Source: CAYFPS01 sp964345075
GTDB lineage: Bacteria > CAIWAD01
Direction of reading: 5' to 3'
Assembly: GCA_964345075.1 (NCBI GenBank)
Contig: CAYFPS010000023.1
Coordinates: forward strand, 1-41,401
DNA length: 41,401 bases
Part shown: piece by piece, positions 17,452 through 26,970 of the stretch
Layout: each line of letters begins with the position of its first letter
Position numbering within the stretch: the stretch's first letter is position 1
Program-made: the position numbers and the translations under genes
Notes under the pieces: model-generated
Databases searched by the model: none
What the model was told of the DNA's origin: nothing
Seen by the model: the letters and a program-made list of their open reading frames with translations, nothing else

Positions 17452-19056
17452 ATGTCCTACACCTATCACGAGATGTTTCCGCTGGGCGCGGATACCACCA
17501 GTTACCGACTTCTGAGCAGCGATCATGTCCGCGTGGAGAATTGCGGCGGCCGCGAGATGCTTGTCGTGGATCCTGAAGCCCTGACGCTGCTGGCCAGGAC
17601 GGCCATGACCGATATCAACTTTTTCCTGCGACCTACTCATCAGGAGCTGGTGGCCAAAATCCTTGACGATCCCGAAGCCACCGAGAACGATCGCTACGTG
17701 GCGCGGGCCATGCTGGAGAACGCCCGCATTTCAGCCGAGCGCAAACTGCCTTTCTGTCAGGATACGGGAACAGCCACCGTATACGCCAAGAAGGGGCATC
17801 TTGTGCTGACCGACGGGGCGGACGAGGCTGCCCTATCTGCCGGCATCTTCAAAACCTATGAAGAAGAAAACCTGCGCTATTCCCAGGTTATGCCGCTCAG
17901 CATGTTCGAGGAGAAGAATTCGGGCAACAACATGCCCGCGCAGATTGACATTGTGGCCTCTCAGGGCAGCGCCTACAAGTTCCTGTTTGTGGCCAAGGGT
18001 GGCGGTAGCGCCAACAAAAGCCAGCTCTTCCAGATGACCAAGGCGGTGCTGACGCCACGCACACTCAAGCCTTTCCTTGTGGAAAAAATGAAGACTCTGG
18101 GGACGGCCGCCTGCCCGCCCTATCACCTTGCCTTTGTGATTGGCGGCACCAGCGCCGAGACCGTGATGAAGACGGTCAAGCTGGCCTCCACCGGCTGGTA
18201 CGATGCCCTGCCCACCAGTGGCAGCATGGCTGGCCAGGCCTTCCGTGATGTGGAACTGGAAGCCGAGCTGCTGGAAGAAAGCCGCAAGCTGGGCCTGGGT
18301 GCGCAGTTTGGTGGCAAGTATTTCTGTCACGAAGTCCGCGTGGTACGCCTGCCTCGTCATGGCGCCAGCTGCCCGATTGGCATGGGCGTATCCTGCAGCG
18401 CCGACCGCAATGCCAAGGCCCGCATCGATCGTGAAGGCATCTGGATGGAAGAGCTGGATCTGGATCCGGGCCGTTTCATCAAGGGCCTGGAAGAAGGCGC
18501 GGCAGAAGGCGTGGAAGTCGACCTGAACCGGCCGATGCCGGAAGTGCTCAAGACCCTCAGCCAGTATCCGGTGAAGACCATGCTGCGCCTGACCGGCACG
18601 CTGATTGTCGCCCGCGACATGGCCCATGCCCGTCTGAAGCAGATGCTGGACAAGGGAGAAGGGCTGCCCGACTACTTCCGCAATCATCCGGTCTACTATG
18701 CTGGCCCAGCCAAGACGCCTGCAGGCATGGCCACGGGAAGTTTCGGCCCCACAACCGCACAGCGCATGGATCCCTATGTGGACGAATTCCAGAAGGCCGG
18801 CGCCTCCATGATCATGATCGCCAAGGGAAATCGCAGTCAGGCCATAACCGATGCCTGCAAGGCCAATGGCGGTTTCTATCTGGGCTCACCGGGTGGACCG
18901 GCTGCCTTGCTGGCGCAGAAGCACATTCTCAAGCAGGAAGTGCTGGATTTTCCGGAATTCGGAATGGAAGCTGTCTGGCGCATTGAAGTGAAGGATTTCC
19001 CTGCATTCATTCTTGTGGATGACAAGGGCAATGACTTTTTTCAGCAGCTTGGCTGA
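17452..19056 (+). CDS. Class I (iron-sulfur) fumarate hydratase
   Basis: This 534-aa one-chain fumarase interconverts fumarate and malate using an oxygen-sensitive 4Fe-4S cluster. The ATG at 17452 is chosen over 17437 because AGGAG sits 6 nt before it. Motifs include FCQDTGTATVYAKKG, SGNNMPAQIDI, KGGGSANKSQLFQMTKA, CPPYHLAFVIGGTSAE and HGASCPIGMGVSCSADR. They supply the three expected cluster cysteines. The C-terminal beta-type domain has KTPAGMATGSFGPTTAQRMD and KGNRSQ. Length matches the FumA/FumB type. It looks monocistronic, or last of the folE group. Confidence 0.93.
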   Translation: MSYTYHEMFPLGADTTSYRLLSSDHVRVENCGGREMLVVDPEALTLLARTAMTDINFFLRPTHQELVAKILDDPEATENDRYVARAMLENARISAERKLPFCQDTGTATVYAKKGHLVLTDGADEAALSAGIFKTYEEENLRYSQVMPLSMFEEKNSGNNMPAQIDIVASQGSAYKFLFVAKGGGSANKSQLFQMTKAVLTPRTLKPFLVEKMKTLGTAACPPYHLAFVIGGTSAETVMKTVKLASTGWYDALPTSGSMAGQAFRDVELEAELLEESRKLGLGAQFGGKYFCHEVRVVRLPRHGASCPIGMGVSCSADRNAKARIDREGIWMEELDLDPGRFIKGLEEGAAEGVEVDLNRPMPEVLKTLSQYPVKTMLRLTGTLIVARDMAHARLKQMLDKGEGLPDYFRNHPVYYAGPAKTPAGMATGSFGPTTAQRMDPYVDEFQKAGASMIMIAKGNRSQAITDACKANGGFYLGSPGGPAALLAQKHILKQEVLDFPEFGMEAVWRIEVKDFPAFILVDDKGNDFFQQLG

Positions 19057-19105
19057 AAGTCGGGGGGACTTCAGCTTCAGGCTAACTGTGCCGATGTATG
19101 AATAA

Positions 19106-19134
19106 TTGACATGAGAGTGCGGGTTCGCTACCTT
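19106..19134 (+). promoter_or_regulatory. Candidate promoter of the envelope operon
   Basis: A perfect TTGACA (-35) at 19106-19111 is followed after 17 nt by TACCTT (19129-19134) as a weak -10. This lies 43 nt before the first start of the TPR/Exb operon, in the only non-coding gap there. A hairpin-like repeat at about 19052-19078 precedes it but lacks a T-tract. Confidence 0.35.
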
Positions 19135-19177
19135 CAGGAATCGTACACGGCTACACTGAATCCGGACTTTCAACAAC

Positions 19178-21385
19178 ATGATTCTCCCCCGAATGCAGAA
19201 CATCAAATCGGGAAACTCTGTGGTTAATTCAGGCACCGCACTACTTCGTCTGCGCAGCATGGTGAACGTGCTTTTTGTGGTGGGGCTGCTGGCCGCGCCG
19301 CTTGCATGGGCTGCCGGCACCGATTCTGCCAGCTCCTTTGAGCACGCGCGTGAATCATGGCTGCGCGACCGGTTGAAGGATGTGACCCGTTCACTCATTT
19401 TGCAGGAAGAGCAGCTTGTCTTCCGGCTTGAGAGCATTCTGGACGAGGCCGCCCGCACGGGCGATCTGGACGACGAGACCATTTCCCGGCTCCTCGATTC
19501 CAGCCCGCCGCATGTCATCAGTGAAGCCCCGGAAGATTCTACGAGGCTGGATGAACGTCTGGATTACTGGATGGCCCGCCAACAGGAGATTCTGGCTCAC
19601 AAACTTGAAGCAAGTCTGGATGTCCGGCGTCGTCTGGTTGGCAGCGCACCGGCGGATCGCCAGCTGAGCCTGTTCCGAAAGGACCTGTCCTTTGCGCTGG
19701 AACAGTACGCTGCCGGCCACTATGCGCTGGCCGCCCTGCTGCTTGAAGAACTGCTGGACCTTTACCCTTACACCAATGTGGACGATCTGCTTTTCCATCT
19801 GGCTGAAGCCCATCTGGCCGACGGTGCCTGGGATTCAGCGGTGGAGAACTATCTGCATCTACTTCGCACCTATCCTGATTCCGACTATCGCCAGCAGGCC
19901 TTCCGTCATCTGCTCTACGTGCGCTCGCTCTTTCAGCAGCATGCGACGGCCGTGGCTGAGTGCGTGGAATTTGGAATTGACCTTGAGGTCGCCCGCGGTG
20001 ATGTGGCCTGGCTGGCTGGCCGCGAGCACTTCCTGAACGAAGATTTCCGGGCCGCTCGCCGTATTCTCGAGGGTGTTGGCTCCAGTGATCCTGTCCGCTT
20101 CAAGGCCCGCCATTTGATGGGCCTGACGCAGATTCTGGAAAGCCGCTTTGAGGATGCAATCGTCACCTTCGAGGGCCTGCTGGCCGAGCCGCTGCAGCGT
20201 GGCTTTGGCAAGGAGCCCAACGAGGCCCTGCGCTCCGATGCCCGCTTGAAACTAGGCTACCTCTATTTCGAATCGGGTCGCTTTGGCGAAGCCGCAAGCA
20301 TGTTCGAGGCGGCCTCCAAGGACGGACAATATCCGGAAGCCCTGTTGGGGCAGGCCTGGTCCGGCATGAGCCTGGCTGATCACGATCGCGCGCTTAGCCT
20401 TTCCCGCGAGCTGGTAGATCACTATCCCGCCAGCCCCCTGCGCTACGAGGCCATGACTTTGGCCGGCTACGCCACAGAGCAGATGGATGGCCTGGAGGAT
20501 GCCCGCGAATGGTACGATCAGGTTCTTGACGAAGCCGAGCGCAGTGAGGAAATGCGTGACCTGGCAGCCGAGCGCCGTCAGGTTCTGCAAATGCTCAGGC
20601 AGTTGGTGGAAATGGAACCCAAAGTCTTCGCCGGTGAAGGTGGAGCCGACTTTGAGAATTATCTGGATTTGAGGCGCCGCGCTCGCGTGCTGATGCGCAA
20701 GGTCAAGTATTCTGAGCTGCAGACCGCCAATGAAAACATGCAGGCCTTTGTCAATGAGCGCCAGTCCATTGTTGAGTTAAGTCAGGACCTGCGCAAGCTG
20801 ATCGATGCTTCCGGCGAAGCCGTCAGCCAGAGCGCCCGCCAGGAGCTTGCTGCCCTGCACCGCGAGAGCCGCAGTCTGATGAACAAGGTTCGACTGGCAG
20901 GTTTTGTTGAAATCCAGCGCCAGCCGCTGATGATCCACGAGCGCACCCTGCAGTCACTCAACTCAATGCTGGACTCACTGGCCCTGGGCTCAACGGCCGA
21001 GCTTCAGCGTCTGGATCGACTGGAAAGCAGCGTCGACGGCCAGGCTGAGAGCAATTTTGCTGCTCTTGTCTACCGCAATCGCTTTGATCAGTACGGTCAG
21101 CAGGTGGAGCGAATCCGTTCGGAAGCCAGTGCCCTGCGCCGCAAGCCGATCAATTCCAATCTGGGTCGCTGGAGTGAGCTTGCCTTTTCGCGCATTGCCA
21201 TCGGCGATATCCAGTTCGAAGAATTGCAGGGTATTGAAGACCGGCTGAAAGAGCTGGATGAGTACCTGCAGCGCATTGACGAGCTGATGGAAGGCATGCC
21301 GGCAACGCAGGCGCCTGCCCCGGTCACGATTCCGGAACCTGAAACCGAACCGACCATGGAGCCGATGGGGGAGGAGCAGCCATGA
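19178..21385 (+). CDS. Exported TPR-repeat protein of the envelope operon
   Basis: The reading frame gives up to 735 aa. The start is unsure: ATG 19178 has no clear ribosome site, and ATG 19193 or a start near 19220-19259 would still keep the hydrophobic signal MVNVLFVVGLLAAPLAWA. The mature part is helical with tandem TPR-like units, such as YALAALLLEELLDLYPY and WDSAVENYLHLLRTYPDSD, then a long coiled-coil region. It ends in an acidic Pro/Glu-rich tail. Such repeats act as scaffolds in the periplasm. The stop overlaps the next start (ATGA), tying it to the giant TPR protein. No known family beyond TPR was recognised. Confidence 0.75.
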   Translation: MILPRMQNIKSGNSVVNSGTALLRLRSMVNVLFVVGLLAAPLAWAAGTDSASSFEHARESWLRDRLKDVTRSLILQEEQLVFRLESILDEAARTGDLDDETISRLLDSSPPHVISEAPEDSTRLDERLDYWMARQQEILAHKLEASLDVRRRLVGSAPADRQLSLFRKDLSFALEQYAAGHYALAALLLEELLDLYPYTNVDDLLFHLAEAHLADGAWDSAVENYLHLLRTYPDSDYRQQAFRHLLYVRSLFQQHATAVAECVEFGIDLEVARGDVAWLAGREHFLNEDFRAARRILEGVGSSDPVRFKARHLMGLTQILESRFEDAIVTFEGLLAEPLQRGFGKEPNEALRSDARLKLGYLYFESGRFGEAASMFEAASKDGQYPEALLGQAWSGMSLADHDRALSLSRELVDHYPASPLRYEAMTLAGYATEQMDGLEDAREWYDQVLDEAERSEEMRDLAAERRQVLQMLRQLVEMEPKVFAGEGGADFENYLDLRRRARVLMRKVKYSELQTANENMQAFVNERQSIVELSQDLRKLIDASGEAVSQSARQELAALHRESRSLMNKVRLAGFVEIQRQPLMIHERTLQSLNSMLDSLALGSTAELQRLDRLESSVDGQAESNFAALVYRNRFDQYGQQVERIRSEASALRRKPINSNLGRWSELAFSRIAIGDIQFEELQGIEDRLKELDEYLQRIDELMEGMPATQAPAPVTIPEPETEPTMEPMGEEQP

Positions 21386-24300
21386 GCCGGGTTATGATGC
21401 TTCTGCTGGCTCTGCTGGCTCTGCTGGCGGCAGTTACGGTCACGCGCGCAGCCGAAGCGCCACTGGAGGTGGGCATTGGCGAGAAGGTCGTGATCGAGGA
21501 TGAGGTGCTGGCGCGCTGGGACAAGATCTCCCGCATGGGTGTCGGTCCGCGGGCGCAGGCCTTCATTAGCGAAGGCGAAGCCGTTCTCGATCGTTATCGC
21601 GAACTGCAGGCGCTCGAGGCTTCCAGCGAGTCTGCCGGCAGCCTGAAGGAACTCAACATCGAGATCAGCAAACTCAAGCTGACCTTGATCCACCTGCTTC
21701 ACAGCATTGAAGAGGCTCGTTTATTCGATCTGAATGCCACCCAGCTGGCCGATCTTCGCGCGGAATACGAACAGGAAAGACAGGAACTTCTGGCCCGCCG
21801 CGGTGCGGTGCGGGAAGAAGTGCTCGCCAAGGGTGAGGACTTCCTGCAGAGCTATCGTCGTGATCGCAGCATGCAGCGCTTCAGCCAGCGTGACGTGGTT
21901 GCCAAGCTCTGTCTGCAGTTGGCGGAATTGTATTACGCCAAGTCGGAAGAGGATTACTTCGCCCTTTCCGACGAGATGCTTTCCCGAATAGAAGCCGGCC
22001 TGCCGCCCGGCACCGAGCCCGTCAAGGACTTCGAGGACGCTGTCTTCAAGTATCAGCGCATCATTGACGAGTTCCCTTTCAGTGACTATATGGATGATGC
22101 CCTCTACAATGTGGCCTACATCCGTGAGAATTCGCTGGACAACCTTCAGGTGGAAGAAAGCCGACGCCTTTACGAGCAGCTGGTGCGCGACTTTCCGGGC
22201 AGCCCCTACGCGCCCGAATCATGGATGCGTCTGGGCGAATACTGGTTCCGCAAGGACGGTGACAGTGCCCTGCGTGAGGCCGTGGCCCATTACGAGAAAA
22301 TCCTCGACTACCCCGATTATCCCAGCCGTGAAAAAGCCCTGTACAAACTGGGCTGGTGCCATTACCGCATGCAGGAGCACGAGGCCAGCGTCGAGTATTT
22401 TGCCGAGGCCGCCCGCTATGCCATGCGGCAGGCCAGCGAAGACGGCTTTGGCGGCGATCTGCTTGATGAATCCATCGGCTATATCGCGGTCAATTATGCC
22501 GATCCCGAGTGGGAGAAGGCGACTGTGGGAGACCTGAGCGCGCTTGTGCGTTCGGACGAAGAACTCAAGCAGGGCTTCGGCTTCGAGCTGATGCAGCGCT
22601 ATGGCGATCTTTTCCGCGAGGAAACCCAGGACTTCAGCCGCGCCGTTGCAGCCTACGACAGCCTCCTGGCCATTTTCCCCGACCACGCGCAGGCACCCTT
22701 CATTCAGGAGAAGGTGATTCTGTGTTACGCGCCGGGTGCGCTGGCCGATCCGGAATTGGCTTACCAGGAGAAGAATCAGCTGGTCGAGAATTATGGCATG
22801 ACCGGCGCCTGGACAGAGGCCAATCCCGATGGCGTCAGCCAGCTGCTGGAGCAGCACCTGCAGGAGAATGTGACCATCGCCATGAGTCGCGCCTACCGTA
22901 CTCGCTCCCGTGGCGACTTTGAAGAATTTGTATCACAGAGCCGCCGTTACCTGAAGGACTATTCCGCGGACAGCAGCGCCTGGACCATTCACTGGAACAT
23001 GGCCAAGACCATGGAGAAGGAGCTCGAGGATTACACGGGTGCCTTTGATGAATACCTGAGTATTTCGCAGAACTACGAGACAGGCAATCGCCGTGATGCC
23101 GCCTACAACGCCATTGTTGTATCACAGATTCTGGTAGACAGCGAAGAGCCTGCCGAAGACATGGCAATGGAAGGCCCGACCGTCCCCACGCCCATGGAAG
23201 AGCGCAAACTGGCGGCTCTGGACAATTTCATTGAGCTCTTTCCGGAAGATGAAGCCGCCCCCGATTACCGACTGGTGGCGGGCAAGTTGTATTACAGCCA
23301 TCAGGATTATGCTGGCGCGAACGCTCAGTTTGATGCCCTGATCAGTGCCTGGCCAGCCGCTCCGCAGGTGGCAGAAGCCTACCAGCTCAAGCTGGAAGGT
23401 CTTTTCGCGCAGGGCCTCTTCCAGGAAGCCGAAGAAATTGCCCGCGTGATACAGGGCATGGGGCTGGGTGAGGATGTCGCCGAACGCGCCCGTACCCGTC
23501 AGGCCGAGTCTGTCTACGCCTTTGCCGAGAGCCTGAAGGAGTCGGAGGATCACGCTGCAGCGGCCGAGGAATTCCGCCGCATGGCCATGGATGTGCCCGA
23601 CGCTCCCTTTGCCGACGCTTCGCTCTTTGATGCCGCCAACGAATTCAGTCTGGCCGGTGATCCCGTGCAGGCTTCCGAGACCTATCTCTACCTGGCGGCA
23701 ACCTATCCCCAGTCGGACTTTGCCGATCGTGCCATCTCACTGGCCGGTTTCATTCAGCTGAATGAGCTGAAGGACCTGCGCCGCGCGGCTGAGGTCTTCG
23801 AGCAGCTGGCCATGAATTATCCGGATTCGGAGTACAGCAAGGCCGGTATTTCCAACTCAGCCTACTGCTACGAAAAGGTCGAGGACTGGACCAGCACTAT
23901 TCGCATGAACAGCCTTTATGTTGACAGGCATTCTGATGCGGAAGATGCTGCGGCCATTCTTTTCAACAATGCCGGGCTGTATCTGAAGCTTGATGATATT
24001 GCCAGCGCCAATCGCATTTATGCCGACTTTGCCGCTCGCTTCCCGGATGATCCTCGCACCGTACAGGCCTTTGTCGAGCGGGCAGACTACTTCCTTTCTG
24101 ACAAGGACGAACTGGCGGCCCGTGCTGAATACACCCGCGCCGTTCAGCGCAACCGTGAGCTGCTGTCTCGCGGCGGAACGGGCAATGCCCTTTACGCTTC
24201 GCGTGCGCTGCGCCGGGTGGTGGGCTGGACCTGGGATGAATACGCCGCGATGGAAATTCAGACACCGGTTGCTGTCAACAAGGGCGATCTCAACGGCAAG

Positions 24301-26217
24301 ACTTCCGCCCGCGATGCGCTGCTGGAAGACCTGAACGAGCTGATTTCGCTGGGAACGGGTGATGTCTTCTACGCCCGTTACATGATTGCGGCCGTCAATG
24401 AAGAATTCGCCCGCGCCTACCGTGAGCAGACCAGAGAGAGCTATCGCAGCACGGAAGCCAAGATCAAGGCTGAAGTCGAGCTGACCGATGCCGCTCACGA
24501 GCTGGCCCGCTTTGCCGCCACCAGCTACATCAGCACAACCCACGAGCTTGAAGGCGCGATCGAAAGCCTGCGTCGCCAGCGCGAAGACATTCGCCAGCGC
24601 CAGGCGGATCTGGAAGCATACATCCAGTCGCAGGAACTGGCTGCTGAAACCGTCAGCGATGACAGCCTGAGCCAGCGCCTGGCCCTGACCCGTGCGGCAG
24701 ACCTTGTTGACTCCAGTCTTGCGGAAAGCAGCATCTGGACCACGCGCAGTCGCGAAAAGGTGCCGGAACTTCTGCTTGCTTCACTTGAGGAATACGAGAA
24801 GCGGCTGGACTATGCGCTGGAGCTGAAGAGCCAGTATCGTGACGATCCCTTCCTGCGCTTTGCCGACACCGATCGCAACCTGCTTTCAGGCGCGGCGCTG
24901 GTAACCTTTGGCAGCGTGGTGGCTGTTTACAACGAGGCCCTTTCCCAGATCAGCGAAGTGGGTCTGGGTCGGCTCTGGAGGCCACGCCTGGCTGCCCGCC
25001 TTGGCGAGCGGCTCAACCTGCTGCCCGACGCTTATGCCAGCTTCCGCAACGAAACCTGGCAGACCTTTGACCGCAAGGTCAGGACCTTCCTGGAAGTGGT
25101 CGACATGGGCGAGGATTACAGCGATGCCGATGGCCTTTTCGAGGAGGATCATGGCAACGATGTGCTGGACATGGCCGACTTCAACCAGGGCTATGCCGTC
25201 AACAGCCTGATGATTCATGACCAGATGGCCACAGTGCTGGAAGAAAATCAGCTGCTGGGTGATCTTGGTCTGCAGCTCTCTGACAGTCTGGCAAGCCGCG
25301 CGCTTGCCTTCAACCGCGAGATGCGTCAGCGCCGCCAGAATCTGGACAGCCTGAAAGAAGTCTACTGGGCCCGCTTTGAAGAAACTGCGTCCTATGTCTT
25401 TCGGGATGCCCATTCCACGCTGGATGATGCTTCCTACTTCCTGGGGCAGACAGCCACGGCGGCGCTGGTTAACAGCGAGCCGGTTGTCAGCCGCCTGAAT
25501 CCGTCCTCCATGGCGGCCCGGCGTCTCTTCTTTGTGCTGGCCGCGGAAGATCCTGCCCGCTTTGGCGACCGCTTTGGTCTGGCCGAAGAGCAGGTGCTTC
25601 ACCTGAGCAGTCTGGACTGGCTGAGCAGTGCGTCCTATGTACGCGGATTTGTGGATCGCGCGCTGAACGATAGTGACTGGCAAGGTGTTGCCACGGGTAA
25701 CCCGGCCCTCGAAGGGCTTGTGGAAGGAGCACGCAGCATCTGGAAGCCGGTGGCAACAGCAGCGCTGCCGGACAGTCAGGCCATCATCCCTGCATTCGAT
25801 CTTGATTCCATGGCCGTGGCCTCTGTGGACACCAGCTACTTCCGCTATTCCTTTGATGTGGATGGCAGTCCGGTAGGTGCCACACTGCGCATTGCGGCAG
25901 ACGACAATTTCTTCCTCTTCTTCAATGGTGAATACATTGACGAGCGGGAAAGCGCCTATGAAGAAGCAGGCATTCAGCAGGTCCATGAATACCAGCTGGA
26001 TGAGTTCCTGGAGTCGGGCAAGAACACCATTGCCGTTGAAGTTCACGATGTGGACGGCTCCGGTGGCGGTATGGCTCTGCGCTTTGAGGCACGGAAGATA
26101 GCCGAGCTGACCGAAGAGCTCTTTGAGCGTCAGCTGCAGGATGAACTGATTCGTCAGCGACGGGCTGACTTTGAAAAATCTGCAAGGCGGATCTATGGCA
26201 AGAATCGTGTTGACTAG
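21382..26217 (+). CDS. Giant exported TPR protein with C-terminal jelly-roll-like domain
   Basis: This 1611-aa protein starts at an ATG overlapping the previous stop, behind GGGGAGGAG. Its signal peptide is MSRVMMLLLALLALLAAVTVTRA. Most of residues 100-1000 are TPR units with YPxSxYxxxA-type turns (for example FPFSDYMDDALYNVAY). A coiled-coil section follows. Residues ~1490-1590 look like a sugar-binding-type jelly roll: ATLRIAADDNFFLFFNGEYI then NTIAVEVHDVDGSGGGMALR, a pattern seen in lectin-like domains of glycosidases. It probably forms a long periplasmic or outer-membrane-associated scaffold, with the terminal domain contacting glycan. Three copies of the TGTATCAC octamer occur between 22929 and 23453. 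Confidence 0.75.
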   Translation: MSRVMMLLLALLALLAAVTVTRAAEAPLEVGIGEKVVIEDEVLARWDKISRMGVGPRAQAFISEGEAVLDRYRELQALEASSESAGSLKELNIEISKLKLTLIHLLHSIEEARLFDLNATQLADLRAEYEQERQELLARRGAVREEVLAKGEDFLQSYRRDRSMQRFSQRDVVAKLCLQLAELYYAKSEEDYFALSDEMLSRIEAGLPPGTEPVKDFEDAVFKYQRIIDEFPFSDYMDDALYNVAYIRENSLDNLQVEESRRLYEQLVRDFPGSPYAPESWMRLGEYWFRKDGDSALREAVAHYEKILDYPDYPSREKALYKLGWCHYRMQEHEASVEYFAEAARYAMRQASEDGFGGDLLDESIGYIAVNYADPEWEKATVGDLSALVRSDEELKQGFGFELMQRYGDLFREETQDFSRAVAAYDSLLAIFPDHAQAPFIQEKVILCYAPGALADPELAYQEKNQLVENYGMTGAWTEANPDGVSQLLEQHLQENVTIAMSRAYRTRSRGDFEEFVSQSRRYLKDYSADSSAWTIHWNMAKTMEKELEDYTGAFDEYLSISQNYETGNRRDAAYNAIVVSQILVDSEEPAEDMAMEGPTVPTPMEERKLAALDNFIELFPEDEAAPDYRLVAGKLYYSHQDYAGANAQFDALISAWPAAPQVAEAYQLKLEGLFAQGLFQEAEEIARVIQGMGLGEDVAERARTRQAESVYAFAESLKESEDHAAAAEEFRRMAMDVPDAPFADASLFDAANEFSLAGDPVQASETYLYLAATYPQSDFADRAISLAGFIQLNELKDLRRAAEVFEQLAMNYPDSEYSKAGISNSAYCYEKVEDWTSTIRMNSLYVDRHSDAEDAAAILFNNAGLYLKLDDIASANRIYADFAARFPDDPRTVQAFVERADYFLSDKDELAARAEYTRAVQRNRELLSRGGTGNALYASRALRRVVGWTWDEYAAMEIQTPVAVNKGDLNGKTSARDALLEDLNELISLGTGDVFYARYMIAAVNEEFARAYREQTRESYRSTEAKIKAEVELTDAAHELARFAATSYISTTHELEGAIESLRRQREDIRQRQADLEAYIQSQELAAETVSDDSLSQRLALTRAADLVDSSLAESSIWTTRSREKVPELLLASLEEYEKRLDYALELKSQYRDDPFLRFADTDRNLLSGAALVTFGSVVAVYNEALSQISEVGLGRLWRPRLAARLGERLNLLPDAYASFRNETWQTFDRKVRTFLEVVDMGEDYSDADGLFEEDHGNDVLDMADFNQGYAVNSLMIHDQMATVLEENQLLGDLGLQLSDSLASRALAFNREMRQRRQNLDSLKEVYWARFEETASYVFRDAHSTLDDASYFLGQTATAALVNSEPVVSRLNPSSMAARRLFFVLAAEDPARFGDRFGLAEEQVLHLSSLDWLSSASYVRGFVDRALNDSDWQGVATGNPALEGLVEGARSIWKPVATAALPDSQAIIPAFDLDSMAVASVDTSYFRYSFDVDGSPVGATLRIAADDNFFLFFNGEYIDERESAYEEAGIQQVHEYQLDEFLESGKNTIAVEVHDVDGSGGGMALRFEARKIAELTEELFERQLQDELIRQRRADFEKSARRIYGKNRVD

Positions 26218-26596
26218 ATTCCTGATTCTGCTGCTGGCGGCTGCTCCCGTAGCGCTGGCGCAGGAGGAGGAGGTCTTTCTGCTCGATGAGCTGAGCATCG
26301 AGGGACAGGTGCGTGAGCCTTCTGTGGCTATTTTTTCCACGCGCATTCTGCCCGAGATTGAGGCCTTCAAGCTGGAGAAGAGCTTTTTCGATCAGGCCCG
26401 CTCACCTGACGAGCAGCTGGTGGAGCTGGACCCGAACATGGGCAATGCCGCGCGTGTTCAGGATCCGCAGGCCATGCTTGGTCGCGAGCGCATGCGAAAT
26501 GGATACACGCCGGCGCAAAAGATTGCCGGTGTTTCAACCGATGAAGAGCAAGGTTCCGTCAAGGAAAACGTGAATGACCCAGCAAAAGCAGAATGA
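26195..26596 (+). CDS. Small exported protein of unknown function
   Basis: This 133-aa protein starts at ATG 26195 (AAGGCGG upstream), inside the end of the giant TPR gene. The signal peptide MARIVLTRFLILLLAAAPVALA is clear. The mature part begins QEEEVFLLDELSIEGQVREP, which resembles the short start motif seen in some TonB-dependent or secretin-associated proteins, but no family is assigned. It is charged, has no cysteine and overlaps the next gene by 23 nt. Confidence 0.65.
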   Translation: MARIVLTRFLILLLAAAPVALAQEEEVFLLDELSIEGQVREPSVAIFSTRILPEIEAFKLEKSFFDQARSPDEQLVELDPNMGNAARVQDPQAMLGRERMRNGYTPAQKIAGVSTDEEQGSVKENVNDPAKAE

Positions 26597-26948
26597 GTCA
26601 ACTTCCATCCGCCAGGTCGGTGAACGACTGGTGGAGAGCTGCCATGACGCGGCGGCCTTTCGCGCCGTGCTGGATCAGCTGAAACCGCGTGAAGTGCTGG
26701 AAGCCCAGGTGTTTATCTGGGATTTTCTGCACCGCTTGTCCGAAGAACGGGGAATACCCCTTCCCAGGCAGGAAATCACAGCGCGGATGACGCCGACTTC
26801 GACGTACCAGTACAGTGTGGGATGCAACGAACGTCTGGATTACTGCCGGGCAAACATTTGCGTCTACACCAATCCGGTTTGCGCGTCCAACAAGCTAAGG
26901 GGCCAGATGGAGGCCCTTAGGCAGATACTTTCGAAACTTTTGGCTTAA
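26574..26948 (+). CDS. Cysteine-motif cytoplasmic protein of unknown function
   Basis: This 124-aa protein starts at ATG 26574 with AAGGA 8 nt upstream. It has no signal peptide or membrane helix. Four cysteines form a regular C-x6-C-x4-C-x6-C motif (Cys84, 91, 96, 103), with another Cys at 23. The spacing would suit a metal site or an Fe-S cluster. The N-terminal half is helical. The motif precedes a final helix. No family was recognised. Its place between an exported protein and the ExbB-like gene suggests a cytoplasmic partner of the motor. Confidence 0.6.
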   Translation: MTQQKQNESTSIRQVGERLVESCHDAAAFRAVLDQLKPREVLEAQVFIWDFLHRLSEERGIPLPRQEITARMTPTSTYQYSVGCNERLDYCRANICVYTNPVCASNKLRGQMEALRQILSKLLA

Positions 26949-26970
26949 AATCACATAGCGGAGGACATCC

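Noticed and set aside
19052..19078. Terminator after the fumarase gene
   Set aside because: The hairpin has a bulge and no T-tract follows, so I could not call it an intrinsic terminator.
24886..26370. Minus-strand reading frame of 494 codons opposite the giant TPR gene
   Set aside because: It is antisense to the TPR gene and the following gene start, with no domain motif and no ribosome site that I can see.
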